From: Strongylocentrotus purpuratus
Taxonomy: Eukaryota > Echinodermata > Echinoidea > Camarodonta > Strongylocentrotidae
Reading direction: 5' to 3'
DNA length: 64,000 bases
Assembly (NCBI RefSeq): GCF_000002235.5
Contig: NW_022145561.1
Location: 1,070,001-1,134,000 of the forward strand
Part shown: piece by piece, positions 33,951 through 45,770 of the stretch
How positions within the stretch are numbered: position 1 is the stretch's first letter
How the letters are laid out: each line of letters starts with the position of its first letter
The notes under the pieces: generated by a model
Database searches by the model: none
Told to the model about the DNA's origin: nothing
Seen by the model: the letters and a program-made list of their open reading frames with translations, nothing else
Position numbers and translations under genes: made by a program

Positions 33951-36600
33951 CATGGCGCCTTAACTAATCAGTGTAAAAAGAAAACAAATTGTTCGCGGGA
34001 GCTAGTTTGGGATAGCTTCAGTATAAAAAGTAACGTTGAGTTAAAAGTTAGTTTTTGAATCTGTGGATCATGCATATCCGCTTGTCCTATATTTTACCAA
34101 ATCCGTGTATTTTGTCGCTGGCTTTCATGTTTTTAATACCATAACATGTATATAGGCGTATCGGTCTAAAGATCTGTGTGAACTTGTCTAATTGTACTTT
34201 TTTTCTGTTGGTTGTCTTAAGATAGATTTACCATTCTCGAGTAATAAGTATTATGAGAAACGACTTTCGAAGTTTGTGTGTAGCGCAACGTATTTATTAC
34301 CAATAAAAACCCGACAAAGCTGCATGAATAACATTACTGATATAGTTTAATTCAGCGAAAAAACATTTAGATTTCATTTCTATATGCAATAATCGTAAAT
34401 TCGTACTCACATTCCACACATCCGTAACGAGCGATGATAAATGCAAACAATGTTTCATTTACAACTCCAATCAAGCAGAGATATGATAAAAGATAAATGA
34501 TTACCAGACCAAGTTTGGAGGTTATTATACACCCTACATTCTTTCGGTTAGATTATTGAATTGTGTGGTTTATGTACATTAAAAAAACACCGAAAACAGC
34601 ATTTCCAGGTAATTAACATTGACAGTCAACATGACTGAATTGCCGAGACTGATATTTTTTGATATTCATAGAAACACATTACTAAACCAACCAAATTTAC
34701 AGTTTGAAGGTAATATGAGTGTTAGATTACTGATAATGGTAAATGTATAAATACAAAGAGTAGAAATATATCTCGATAACAAGGCAGTTTAGTGTTAATT
34801 TGAAAGAGTACATGTATTGCGTATTGTGTATTATGCTATTCTACAGAAGCACATATTCTAAACAGGGTTTATCATTTACAATTGCAAAATGCCAGTCCTG
34901 ATTTTGCTAAAAATATAACAGCAAACATGAATTATTGAGCTATAAACAGTCCGTTTTACTGAATTATGCAAAGGGTATACAGCTATAAAAACAAATTAAT
35001 AATTTAGTCAACAAAGTCAACAAATTCATTCCGAAAATGTCGACAGAAATTATGAAGGTTTGTGAAGGTTCTTCTCTAACTTGTGGAGAAACCACATTTA
35101 ACTGCTAAATAACTCATGCTTTTGATTTGTTGATTGTGCATTAAAAATTGCTGCATATAAAATAAAAACTCTGTCGTACGTTTGGCGTGATTTCTACACG
35201 ACATTTTTTCAATGGTTCACTGTTTTTGAAAAGTGCCACAGTCGTCATTTGAAAGCAATGCACGATAAAAAAAGAATAATTGACAATAATAATATGGATG
35301 ATTAAGCATGACAATAACGGTATTGGATAAAGTTGACATAACCACTCGATTCCATGGATGACTGCGGTTCAATGCTACCATCCACTAGATGAGACTCATG
35401 CCAATGACGTAAAATTGTTTGCAACTGTGACATTCTATTTTTCGATTTTCCCTTTAATTTCTTCCTTTGTCGATGTGACTTAGTGAGTTGAATGTAGGAC
35501 ACAATAGGACAAATCTCTAAACTGTAAGCCCCTATCCCCTCAAAGAAAGGGGTGCTTACATTTTAGGAACTTTTATATTTATATGAAAATCTGTGACAAG
35601 CTAAAAGATACCTGTCGAGAATTTCGTCGGGGGTTTGGGGTGACTAAGGGGGGGGGGGGGGGCACGAGGATCCGTCACTAATAATATAATTAGCAGGAAA
35701 TTATAGATTTTGTGTTTTGATCTAGACTTTAAACAAGAGTAAACGACGAGGAGCAGAACGTTCATAATTCAAAGTTTTTTGTTCTTTATTTTGCAACTAC
35801 ATTGATTCTTCTACTCTTGTGTATAACACTATCCAGTTACCGGCATCATATGAGAGATGCAGGCGTTAAAAGAATAGCATCAAACAAGCTAAACAACTGT
35901 ATAATCCATCAAACTGACTCCTAGCCAGTTAAATATTCAATATCATATACTCGGTTGAATGTTTTCATAATCAATTTACTGGATATAATATATCAACATT
36001 TTCAAGGTGAATAGAACAATCAGCCTTTCGCATGTTGGATATCTTTTCGCGCCATTTTCATGGTCGCCCCATTTTCTTTTATCCGAGGGAGATTATATTC
36101 CATGGTTTCGAATAAATTGAAAATTCAAATGTTTTATTTTTATTTTGAGTAAGGAATGGGGCTTTATGCTATGGGGACTGACATAATTTTCCACCCATCC
36201 ATCTATCACTCCTCTCAACGTTTATCGTAGGCCATGAGAACAAAGAATAAGTCAGCGATCCAGTCACGTTTTACATTATTTCACACAGGTTTGATCGACA
36301 TGTATAGTTTCCCAAACAGTGGTCGCGTTTTTGCTCTTAAATTTGTGTCAAGCGTGCATGACAAAAAGCAGCCTAATTTAATTTTAGTCCAGCCATATTC
36401 TGACATTTTAAAACATATCAGTAATATCACACATGAATGTGATAGCTTGACTTGCACATTAATGACTAAAATAGATGTACTTGTGTTTATCGTGATGGGG
36501 GAGATGGGTAATAATCGAACTGAGTGACGTAGCTTTAAAGGGGCACGGGGGCGGGGCGCCTTTACTCCCCCATTGAACAGAGGAAATTATAAGGAAGGAA
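33951..36600. other. Probable first intron of the GPCR gene, part 1
   Basis: AT-rich with no coding similarity. A 15-base G run lies at 35648-35662. No second receptor exon was found here. Confidence 0.5.
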
Positions 36601-36602
36601 AA

Positions 36603-36682
36603 TGAGAGAGATAGAGAGAGAGAAAGAGATAGTGAGTGAGTGAGAGAGCGAGAGAGAGAGAGAGAGAGAGAGCGAGACAACG

Positions 36683-36722
<40 letters not shown>

Positions 36723-36738
36723 GAGAGAGAGAGAGAAA
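36603..36738. repeat. GA / (TA)n compound microsatellite
   Basis: GA-rich from 36603 to 36675, then (TA)n at about 36686-36717, then GA again to 36738. Confidence 0.95.
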
Positions 36739-36956
36739 GATTATCTAGAGGAGAGATGAACGTAAAAGCGAGATGTTATGCCCCTTTCCCGCTTCCTTCC
36801 CTTATCGGTGACCTAGCTTGCTAACTCGGATTTCAAAATAGATACCTCCCACTCCATGATGCTGGTGCCCTTCCGATAATTGAGGGTACTATACCAAGGA
36901 CTGAGACCAAGCGAACATCATTCTAGAAACACATTTCGCATACGATACAAATTTGT
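36739..36956. other. Non-coding stretch
   Basis: No supported feature before the LINE flank. Confidence 0.5.
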
Positions 36957-36975
36957 ATGTAAATGATTGTAACTT
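36957..36975 (+). repeat. 19-bp inverted repeat at the LINE 3' edge
   Basis: ATGTAAATGATTGTAACTT. Its exact reverse complement lies at 39801-39819, just beyond the LINE's truncated 5' end. Ordinary target-site duplications would be direct, not inverted. Confidence 0.85.
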
Positions 36976-37329
36976 TATTTTTTTATTTTTTTTATTGAAA
37001 TATATTTAATCAGGATATCAAGAATCGGATATACATTGTAGATACAAAATCTGTTTTACATCATGGTCCTGAACAGGATAAAAACACGGAAATATAAATA
37101 ACGAATATCACCAAAGCTCACAGGCAAAGGTAAGAACAGTATAAAACTAACATATAAGCATAATACGCATTAAAAATAGTAAAAAGCACAACAAAACAAA
37201 AAAAACAAACAAAAACGACAATGAAATAAATGAAATTAACAGCGGAAAAAATATCAAATCACATTTAATAAAAGGCATTAAAATATCACCCTAAAAATAG
37301 AAGAGGAGAGAAGATATAAGGAAACTGGT

Positions 37330-37407
37330 AAAAAGTAAAGGAGGAAAGAGGGAAAGAAAGAAAGAGGGGAGAGGGAAAGAAAGAAAGAAAGAGGGGAGAG
37401 GGAAATG

Positions 37408-37460
<53 letters not shown>
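37330..37460. repeat. GA-rich microsatellite in the LINE 3' UTR
   Basis: GAAAGAAAGAGGGGAGAGG units grade into pure (GA)n at about 37405-37460. It starts about 40 bases past the LINE stop codon. Confidence 0.9.
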
Positions 37461-37464
<4 letters not shown>

Positions 37465-37498
37465 GCCATGTCAAAGCAGTAAATGAATCGGCATTGTA

Positions 37499-38095
37499 TT
37501 ACACAGGTTTAAAAAATTTGTCCTTGTACATACGTTTAAAAACATCGATAGATTTAGCATTTTGAAAAGCAGAAGGTAGACTATTCCAGATTTTACCTCC
37601 AGCGTATCTAAAACAATTCTTAAAACATTCAAGATTAGGCTTAGGTAAAACAACATTCAGCGTATTGGCAAGTCTAGTGTTAAAACCATGTCTGTCAAAA
37701 ACCATTTCCACTTCATTGCATAATCGTACTGGGGCTTTTCCATGAATACAGTTGTACATTATACATGATAAAAAATAGTCCCGTCTAGTGTCAATGGATT
37801 GCCATTTTAATGAATTTATTATACTCAAGCTATTTACATTATAATCAAAATTCCCTACGACAATACGTGCAGCTCTTTTTTGCAGTCTTAAAAGAATATT
37901 TCTGTTTTGTAAAGAACAGTTTCCCCATACGGAACAAGAATAATCTAAGATTGGCTGTATGGTACATTTGTATATTTTATTTAAAATGGAAGAGCTTAAA
38001 AATTTACTGAGCTTTCTCAAAGTAAAAATCTTATAACTTTGATTTGGTAAGAGATTTAATGTGGATATCCCAAGATAATCTATCATCAATTTCAA
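37499..38095 (-). pseudogene. LINE reverse transcriptase, C-terminal block
   Basis: About 198 codons covering the thumb and C-terminal region: IYKCTIQPILDYSCSVWGNC, then LLRLQKRAARIVVGN, RRDYFLSCIMYNCIHGKAP and the end KIWNSLPSAFQNAKSIDVFK. 'QPILDYCSVVWGN'-type and 'LQKRAARII' motifs are hallmarks of CR1/L2/Jockey-group elements. The first dozen codons are out of family register; a frameshift between 38095 and 38134 separates it from the preceding block. Confidence 0.85.
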
Positions 38096-38133
38096 TCCCT
38101 AAATATCTGATACTTCTTACTTGTTCTATTGTT

Positions 38134-38895
38134 TCAGTTATCAATATGCACCTTCAGACTTAATTCATCGTTACATCGTGTGTTACTACTCAACAGCATA
38201 ACATTACTCTTATTAGTATTAATACGTAATCTATTTTTACAATACCATTCATTTATAGCATACAAATCTGCTTGGAGCTTAGATGTAATGACATTAATAT
38301 CCATATCAGAAACATATAAGACAACATCATCAGCGTATATATTACATGTACTTAATCGTAAGCAATCAGTTATATCATTTATAAAAACAAGAAAGAGTGA
38401 GGGGCCTAAAACACTCCCCTGAGGAATTCCTATAGTTATGTCCTTTGATTCGGACAGTTTACCATGACAATAAACTGCTTGTTTCCGACCAGATAAAAAG
38501 CTAGAAAACCATTTAAGTTCAGTATTTAAAATACCATACTTATTCAATTTGGACAACAAAAGTTCATGGTCAATACAATCAAAACATTTAGAAATACCAA
38601 GAAAACATGCACCAACTTTTTCCTTTTCATTAAAAGATTCGTACCAATCATCAATGACTCTATGTAAACATGTATTCGTTGAATGATTTGGCAAAAAAGC
38701 ATATTGGTCAACACTAATAAGATGATTAGTCTGCAAGTAAGATAAAAATTGAGACTGAACTTCCTTTTCAAGCAGTTTAGCAATATGACATACAACTGAG
38801 ATGGGTCTATAATTTGAAATATTATTTTTTATCGCCTTTACCTTTATAAACAGGCGTAGTTCTGGCCAATTTCCAATCATTAGGTAAAAATCCAC
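38134..38895 (-). pseudogene. LINE reverse transcriptase core
   Basis: Contains the polymerase motifs: NNISNYRPISVV (about residues 24-35), motif A FDCIDHE (105-111), motif B GIPQGSVLGP (156-165) and motif C YADD (187-190), all with catalytic Asp residues present. The first 20 or so codons overlap the previous block in another frame. The join falls at a run of six A (minus strand) near 38825-38832, consistent with a single-base homopolymer indel. Confidence 0.9.
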
Positions 38896-39800
38896 AATTT
38901 AAACTTTCATTAAAAAGACAATTAAGAGAAATATTAATATAAGGAGCTGAGATTTGAAGTAATTTTCTATCAAATTCTAAGATATCAAGGCTACTCTCTT
39001 TCGACAATAGAGAGAGATTATGTTTAGTTTTCCCGGGACTAATTGATTTCAAGACAAAAGTATGTATACTTTCAGGGTGGTTCCATGATAAATCGTGATT
39101 ACTGAAAGTTTCTGAAATCTTTTTACCAATATTTACAAAATAATCGTTCAATTTATTACTGTCTAAATCAGATGGTAAAAGAGAGTCTTTTTTCCCCCTT
39201 CCAGTAATTTTGCTTAACTCCTTCCATAACTTCTTACTATCATTACTGTATCTCTCAGATACTGAATCAAAATATTCTCTCTTCTCTTTTCGTATGAGCT
39301 TGGTGACTGAATTCCTGAGATTTCGATATTCAGTCAATAGATATGGAATTTTTAGTCTATCATATTTTTTCTTTAAGTAGTCTCTTTTATAAATGAGTTT
39401 AATAATATTAGAATTTATCCATGGGCAGTGCCTAGTTTTAACCCGACATTCTTTTACAGGAGCATGTTTGTTACAACAATTTAAAAAAGCCTGTTTCCAT
39501 TCAACCCACTTTTCTCGTAGGGGAATACAAAAAGTACAATTATTATTAAGTACGTCAGAATGTTTTAAATCATCAATAAAAGCATTCTCGTTAAAATTCT
39601 TATAGTCTCTAAATCGTACTACATTATGAACATTCTTAGAAGTATTGTTGACATTTATACATGTGTATATAAAGTAATGATCACTTAAGGATATCTTAGC
39701 TACGTCACTTAGTATATGCTTATCTGGTACAGAAGTAAGAATATGGTCTAAACATTTAGAAGAGGTGCCTGTAACCCTGCATTGAATGCACAACTTTACC
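38822..39800 (-). pseudogene. LINE endonuclease C-terminus and linker
   Basis: Starts in the last part of an APE-type endonuclease (KCLDHILTSVPDKH, then ISLSDHYFIYTCI with the conserved SDH). It continues through the linker (HCPWINSNIIKLIYKRDYLK, LRNSVTKLIRKEKREYFDS) to GFLPNDWKLARTTPVYKGKG at the start of the polymerase. The frame has a Met at 39823, but that lies beyond the 19-bp repeat and an upstream stop, so it is not a native start. The element is truncated here. Confidence 0.85.
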
Positions 39801-39819
39801 AAGTTACAATCATTTACAT
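39801..39819 (+). repeat. 19-bp inverted repeat at the LINE 5' edge
   Basis: AAGTTACAATCATTTACAT, exact reverse complement of 36957-36975. Bases on either side do not extend the match. Confidence 0.85.
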
Positions 39820-39944
39820 TCATTTATGATAACATTTGTGACGCTCCTGTCGACCTACCCAGCATGTTGCCCTCACAGCCCTATTGTATACGACCGTGAG
39901 AATGACATGAAAGACCTAGTCATGGTGCTCTAGGGGAAGCTGAA

Positions 39945-40012
39945 GGAGAAGGAGAGAGACACAGAGAGAAGGAGAGAGGGAGAGAGACTGACAGACAGAG
40001 AAAGGAAGAGAG

Positions 40013-40086
<74 letters not shown>
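39945..40086. repeat. GA-rich microsatellite
   Basis: GAGAGACACAGAGAG passing into pure (GA)n to about 40086. Minus-strand Ser/Leu frames are artefacts. Confidence 0.95.
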
Positions 40087-40089
<3 letters not shown>

Positions 40090-41212
40090 ACGAATGTCTC
40101 GACATGTTGCCGAGCTTCTACCACTGTCCATATTTTAGTGAACGCATCTGGCGGACATAATTTTATTGCAAGATTTTATTATAATAAAAAGTAGGTTCTA
40201 TTAACCGGTTTTATAGCTGTATAAATATAATTCATAACTTATGAGGAAAAGTATTGAAGTTTCACCATGCATTCAGATCATCGCAATTTTAGTGTGGCCT
40301 CTTTGCAGTGCTATCAAACCAAGTCAAACTTGCCTAAGAGCCCACCTCTATTATGCCTATACATTGTGTAAAGGCCCCCTATATATAGTGACCATATTAT
40401 ATTCTCTCTCGAGAAAGAAATTTTGTTGTATAGAACCTGTCTAGAAAGGCCATCTGTCTACCGTGGCAATTTTCTCTGAGGTGGCCACAAAAGACATGTT
40501 TGACTGTCCTCAATGTAGAAAATAGTATTTTATTTCAAAAGTGTAATTCCCATGAAGATATCATAATCGTAGCTAAATAAATTCGATTTGGTATTTGTTC
40601 TTATATCTCGCATACTAAGAATCTTGCAATCTGATTGGTCTAAACGAGGTCACATGATCAATGATAGATAAGTACTATATCTCCATGCGATAAAACTTTT
40701 GTACAGTAATTTTTTGCTGCTGCCCCACTTGCCCATTGAATAAGCATAGCAAAGTAGGTTACGCGAAATGTCAATGTCAAATGAGCGCGCATCGACTTTA
40801 TTACATGTATGCATTTTGTGCTTTGTAAAATCTAGCTGAAGCTAAACTGTCTGCAGAATAAGTTCTTTTAATTATGTAAAATTCACTTTAAATAGACCTT
40901 ATTGCCGATGTGGGATATAAAACAAATATTAACCTCCTTTACTCGGGCAATGGATACATGGATATGCACCTGCACAACAAGAACAAAAAGTTAAAATGTG
41001 GAATAACAGGATATGTGAAAGTCTCCACATAATTATACACACACAGCCAGTGCGATTATCTTCATCACCTTGAAGCTGCACTTAGCTGGAAGAAGAACTA
41101 TCATCGCTTCGGTGATGATAGTTTGTACCATTACCCTCGTAGACGATTAATAGTTGCTTGATATGTATCTCGGATATAGTAATCTGATGAAACTATTTGT
41201 GAACTGACACCT
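40087..41212. other. Non-coding stretch with dispersed repeat pieces
   Basis: 40600-40715 is copy 2 of the 32105-32230 repeat. 40330-40500 contains diverged short repeats (GCCCACCTCTATTATGCC, GAACCTGTCTAGAAAGGCC, GGTGGCCACAAAAGACATG) of a kind common as interspersed DNA in marine invertebrates. No gene supported. Confidence 0.5.
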
Positions 41213-41359
41213 GGGCCCTGTTTCATAAAAACTGTTATAAAAACAAATGCTAACTTTCTTTGACAAATGTGCCCTCAGACAATCAAATCCCACGATTTTA
41301 GAAGCTTATAACAGTTATTGTAACTTGTTGTGGATACCAAGTTTTATGAAACTGGGCCC
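41213..41359. mobile_element. MITE with GGGCCC ends (147 bp)
   Basis: Inverted ends GGGCCCTGTTTCATAAAAAC and, on the minus strand, GGGCCCAGTTTCATAAAAC; inner CTGTTATAA and TTATAACAG also pair. Same style as 16171-16322. No clear target duplication. Confidence 0.75.
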
Positions 41360-41610
41360 TGGAATGGTATATAGAGCCATTCCAGCGCTTTGTGACGATT
41401 TACATTTACCTAATATGTAATAAAATTGTTATTATATAGTTGGGAGAATTAAGGAATCGATCAGATCAGTTTCCCTCAATTTTTATATTTAATAATGGTC
41501 TGTTTACACTCAAACTTTCAGATTATTTTTAATTGTACATCTAGCATTGAAGCCACTACCTTAGCACCACTTACTCTCATCTGAACAAGGTTGCAAAGTC
41601 CCTTCGGATA

Positions 41611-41619
41611 TACTACTAT

Positions 41620-41678
<59 letters not shown>
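41611..41678. repeat. (TAC)n trinucleotide repeat
   Basis: About 65 bases of near-perfect TAC/ACT. It abuts an ATA-rich run belonging to the LINE/SINE tail at 41679-41770. Confidence 0.95.
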
Positions 41679-41770
41679 ATTATAATAATAATAATAATCA
41701 CAATGATAATATTAATTGGATTCATATAGCACCTTTTCCAGAGTATACAGGGTGCAATCCCTTTATATTA
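41679..41770 (-). mobile_element. LINE/SINE 3' tail
   Basis: The minus strand reads TTGCACCCTGTATACTCTGG, AAAAGGTGCTATATGAAT and then an ATT-type microsatellite. This matches the pattern of the 3' end of the LINE fragment at 24972 (GCGCTTTGTA..AAAAGGCGCTATACAAAT). 5' extent unknown. Confidence 0.6.
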
Positions 41771-42690
41771 TGAGGTCAAATTTATTGTAGAAATATAGTT
41801 TCAGATGTTTGAAGGAGTCAAGTATTAATACTATTTCTCAGAAAGGTAGGGGATTTGTTCAATATAGGCATGGGGTAATGGATTAAAATGATTTGGAGGC
41901 AGTCTATTTTCGAGATTTGGGAATAAGAAAGGAAAGAGCTGATACTAACAACAGTGTGCTTAATACACTGATTGTTATGAACCGTTGAACGTCAAACATT
42001 TTTTAAGTGATAATAGGGGAGATGATAATATGTTTAAAACGAAACTGTCTACCAGACGTACGCGTGAAGAAATGTGTGTTATAATACATGTAAACCGTCC
42101 TTACAATCGATAACAATAGAAACAGGGAGACCTTTTTAGTTTACAGTTATAATAGCTTCTGGGCACGCAGTTAATCATTTTTTCATTGAGGCCCATGCAT
42201 TGTGAAGTCCATTCACTTCGTTTGGACTTCGTTTCGTTTTTAAAAGTGGGCTGGTTCGCTCCTCAATGGAACATAATGTGAGTCAGGGAATTATTATCAT
42301 AACTTTGTAGTTGTTGTTGGGGGGGGGGGGGAGTATTGGTCGGGACACCATGAACGAGGCTTTTCGCGTGATACATCACAAAGGTGATATTATAATGTTA
42401 AGAAATGATGCTGAGAGATTCATTACATAGCCAGCTGTAAAAATAGGTACTAGAATTAGAGGAGGGGGGGGGGGGGGGGGATCGCCGTTTACGTTCGAAG
42501 GCCACATGGAAGGGAATCTGTACTTTTGGTATTGAATTTGTTGATGACGCATTTCGAGAGAAATTGTCTGAAAATCATTCTGATTTCATAATCATATTGC
42601 TCCAGAAATAAGATTAAGAAAATCGTGCATGATTTGATTAAAAAAAAACCTAGTTATAAAAAAACATCTACCATTTTGCACGTAGCATAT
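41771..42690. other. Non-coding stretch with two poly(G) runs
   Basis: G runs at 42319-42331 and 42464-42480. No gene supported. Confidence 0.5.
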
Positions 42691-42845
42691 TAAAGTACCA
42701 CGTGGCGAAACCAAAGTGATTGGAAATTGAACATCAACACTTTGCTTTGATAGATTAACGGGCGGGCATATGCATTAATTACCTCCTCGGGATTGATTGG
42801 CGCAGGAAATAACGCAAGTGAATTCACGCCACGTGCGTATTATAG
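42690..42845. promoter_or_regulatory. Candidate intronic cis-regulatory segment
   Basis: High-complexity, repeat-free patch with two CACGTG E-boxes (42699-42704 in CCACGTGG, and 42830-42835 in GCCACGTG), an octamer/homeodomain-like ATATGCATTAATTA (42768-42781), TGATAGATTAACG and TTGATTGGCGC. Motif clustering is suggestive only. Confidence 0.2.
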
Positions 42846-45306
42846 TGGGTATTAAACTACAATGACCAAAACACGTCCATTTGTACAGAGTTCACCTAAG
42901 TGAACTTTACAAAATATACGTGATGTGGGCGTATGCTGTCATGAAGGAAATAAAGAAAATAAAGAAGGTGAATGATCGTGAAGAAAACAAGAGGAACCAA
43001 GGGACCACGCAATATTTTTACAAGTCTCCTTTGGGGGTCGGTCGGAAGATGCGCAAGTAGAACCCCAGTCACATCAACGGGACCTACAACAGACAAACAC
43101 AAATTACTTCACCCCTTTATGGCACAAAACCGGTCGGTTTTGAGTCGGTCAACTTCAGTCGATTTGGTGATGTGACTGAGGTTTTCCTTTCAGGTAACGA
43201 GGGCAGTGTATTAGCTTCAGGTGATGAGTGCAGCGAGGAAGATATATTTGGGGGAAGAAATTGCATTAGTGGTAATTTGGAGCCCGAACGTTGTCTCAAC
43301 AACGATCTTGTCGGACTGGATACTTTGTGACGTGATGAAGCTGTATACAGACACATAAGTTTGTCGTAATCACGAGAGTGCATGGATCGAGTACAATGTG
43401 GTTTAGAGGGTTAGACATACATTTTGCCTTGTTACAGCTATATCCTACTTGTACATGCATGACGCAGGGCAGCTTATCTTATAGAATGATGTTAATTTAT
43501 CATCTTTCAGCGTTAATATTTCAGTCACTTTAAACTTAATAGCGCCGAGTGCTTGTCAATATTAGGATGATTTATGAGTTAACTCATCGTATTTTATCTC
43601 TCATTTCCTCTATTTCCACGAAAGTGGTATCGTGTGGGAGAATATAACATACAAGTAGGGGCACGTGCGAAGTCGCATGACAAAAATAGTATATACCAAA
43701 AGGAAAAAGAGCGAGAATGATGAAAGAGAAATACGCAATTGTGCAAAAGGAACGTGAACATGAGAACCCATTTCACACCCTTCCATCTATATATTCCCTG
43801 GACCGGTTAACATGCATTTCATCTAAGTATGTTTATTGCCCCCTCCCTATAAACACAATGATTACAGTGCGCCCTCAATGCCCGGATCCATCCTACAAAA
43901 CATGCAACTTCTTTCCTTGAATTCCTTATATTATATTGAAAATAAAATAACAAAATCCATCATCTGATTCAAAATCAAGGCAACTTTTGAAAAAGTCAGA
44001 TAACTACTTTGTACCCAGCCTTTTCTTCAGAACGGCAATTTACCGCTATACACTGTAGCAAGTTCATAGTTTCATTCTGGTTGTGAAGCCTTGGCCTTGG
44101 GAATCACAAAACGCACATCTGCGAAATAATAGGGCACTTTAGAAAGAGGCACTATAGTTTCATAAAATGTCTCTTTGCAACGCTTGGGTTCACTTTATGG
44201 GAAAAAGCTTTTATGAAAGTGATAAAAGAGCACATCCGCCGACTTTTAGGAAAACTAGTCAAATAAGCGCCATTTAGCGACAAGATTGAGGTATATACAA
44301 TATTTCATCTTAACGAATTCCCAAACTTGAATCCGTAGAGGACAGAGTCGTATACGGATGGTTTATTATTGATCAATGAGGCATCGTGAAAACGGCATCG
44401 TCAATGTAACCATTCAATTAAAGGCACTTTCACTTTATTAAGAGGTGATTTCAGTGCAATCATTCTCTCTTCCTAAGATGGATGGTGCGGCCAATTATTT
44501 GACATCTTCGAATAAATGGTTATTGAGCTTCTCAAATCCGTGGCGGTGTTTACTTGATTGCGCTTTGGGCTATACTCTTTAAAAAACGATACAAGAAAAC
44601 GGATTCCTTCTTCGATGGTCAATTTAGAACCCGGAGGAGGCATCATCGAGGGTAGTACTGATGGAATTGCGATGGTACAGGATAAGATGGATAAGAGTAT
44701 ACCAACTCTTAAAGTTCACGTCATCTCAGTAAAGGATCAACTTTCATTAAGTCGAGCATTCCTCGCTTCAAGTTTCCAACTTGTTGCCAAGGAGCGGAGG
44801 TCAATGGCATTTCTCAGTGCTTCTAGGGGGATTTTGGAAACCCATGGGCGACCGATGAATCGAGAGTTTTGGTCAATCTTAGGATCTTTTAAGAAGCAAC
44901 ATCCTGTGGAAAGTTAGATATTGGTCCACAGGGATTATTAGATCATTATCAAACCATTCGTATTTCATATATGATAAAGTGACTTTTATATTTCCGCCTA
45001 AGGTAAAGAGTTTCAAAAAAGATAAAATGGCAAAAGCTTTAAGCGGTAAATACCCAAAACTACCTAAGTGCTTTGAGCAATATCAGATTCATTCACGCGC
45101 ACGATGTGTGCCCCATGCCCACTCCCTACGGAATAATAATGGTCGCCATGAAGGCATACAATCACAATGTTTTTTCAGCATTTTTCCATTTCCTCCATTT
45201 CTCTCTCGGATATGGTATTGCAAATATAAATGTCTTTCCATAGGCTAATGGTACCATGCTACATGTAGGTCTAGAACCCAAGACATTGATCTAATAGCCC
45301 TGTAAA
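42846..45306. other. Non-coding stretch with unassigned open frames
   Basis: A frame at 44558-44917 (119 codons from TTG, about 100 from the first ATG) is of normal complexity but has no recognisable domain or splice context. Other frames are shorter. I do not call a gene. Confidence 0.4.
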
Positions 45307-45310
45307 TTAA

Positions 45311-45382
45311 CCCATTCCCTCCTGGAACCTGGTGGCCCCTGTATCAAACCTATGAGAATAAGAGAGTTCAGTAGTAAACGGG
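45311..45382. mobile_element. Tiny TTAA-flanked element with CCC/GGG ends (72 bp)
   Basis: TTAA at 45307-45310 and 45383-45386; ends CCCATTCCCTCCTGGAACC and AGTTCAGTAGTAAACGGG are partly inverted. TTAA plus CCC termini is the piggyBac pattern. Short, so chance is not excluded. Confidence 0.4.
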
Positions 45383-45639
45383 TTAAGAGTGGTGATTGAG
45401 TAGTGCATGTACCTGACCCATACAGTAATGGCATGCGCATCAACGACAAAATGGAGAAAAGGGCAATTTGAATTTATCTCACTGATTGCTTAAGCCGTTT
45501 TCACTTTCCATTTCGACATCTTCCGCACGGGACACGTTATGACATCTGCCCCAATTTCCTAATATGTTGCGCATCATTTTCTGTTCCACCAGGCTTTGAC
45601 ACGAGTGAAAGATTTTGTAGATGAGTTCCTACTCTTGCA

Positions 45640-45770
45640 GTCAGCACGAAACGGGGCCAACGGTGTGATTTAGCAAGGGATCAAGGTCTCCAATTAATTC
45701 TGGAAGCTAATCCAAGGATTAATGGATAGGCAATTACGCGCGAGGGCCATGCAGATGGAGATATTTTATG
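45640..45770. promoter_or_regulatory. Candidate regulatory segment with paired TAATCC sites
   Basis: TAATCC-AA-GGATTA (45708-45721) is a perfect inverted pair of K50 homeodomain (Otx/Gsc-type) sites with a 2-bp spacer, followed by CAATTA at 45731. The neighbourhood is non-repetitive. Function is inference. Confidence 0.25.

Larger units (their letters stand above)
36976..39800 (-). mobile_element. 5'-truncated LINE (CR1/L2/Jockey group), about 2.8 kb
   Basis: Reads on the minus strand from the last part of the endonuclease through reverse transcriptase to a T-rich 3' UTR ending TTTCAATAAAAAAAATAAAA near 36980-37000. It keeps three coding blocks (listed separately) in two frames, so about two frameshifts have accumulated. 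The N-terminal endonuclease and ORF1 are missing. The 3' UTR contains a GA/CT microsatellite (37330-37460). A perfect 19-bp inverted repeat bounds it (36957-36975 and 39801-39819). Moderately old, inactive. Confidence 0.85.

Noticed and set aside
39801-39823. ATG at 39823 (minus) as the native start of the LINE ORF
   Set aside because: It is preceded by an in-frame stop, falls outside the inverted 19-bp repeat, and the protein begins in mid-endonuclease, so the element is truncated.
42964-43383. Overlapping frames on both strands as a possible second receptor exon
   Set aside because: No similarity to the Venus-flytrap domain continuation; no acceptor in the right phase with conserved sequence.
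44558-44917. 119-codon frame of normal complexity
   Set aside because: It begins at TTG (first ATG about 18 codons in), has no recognisable domain and no convincing splice sites. Cannot be called an exon without transcript data.
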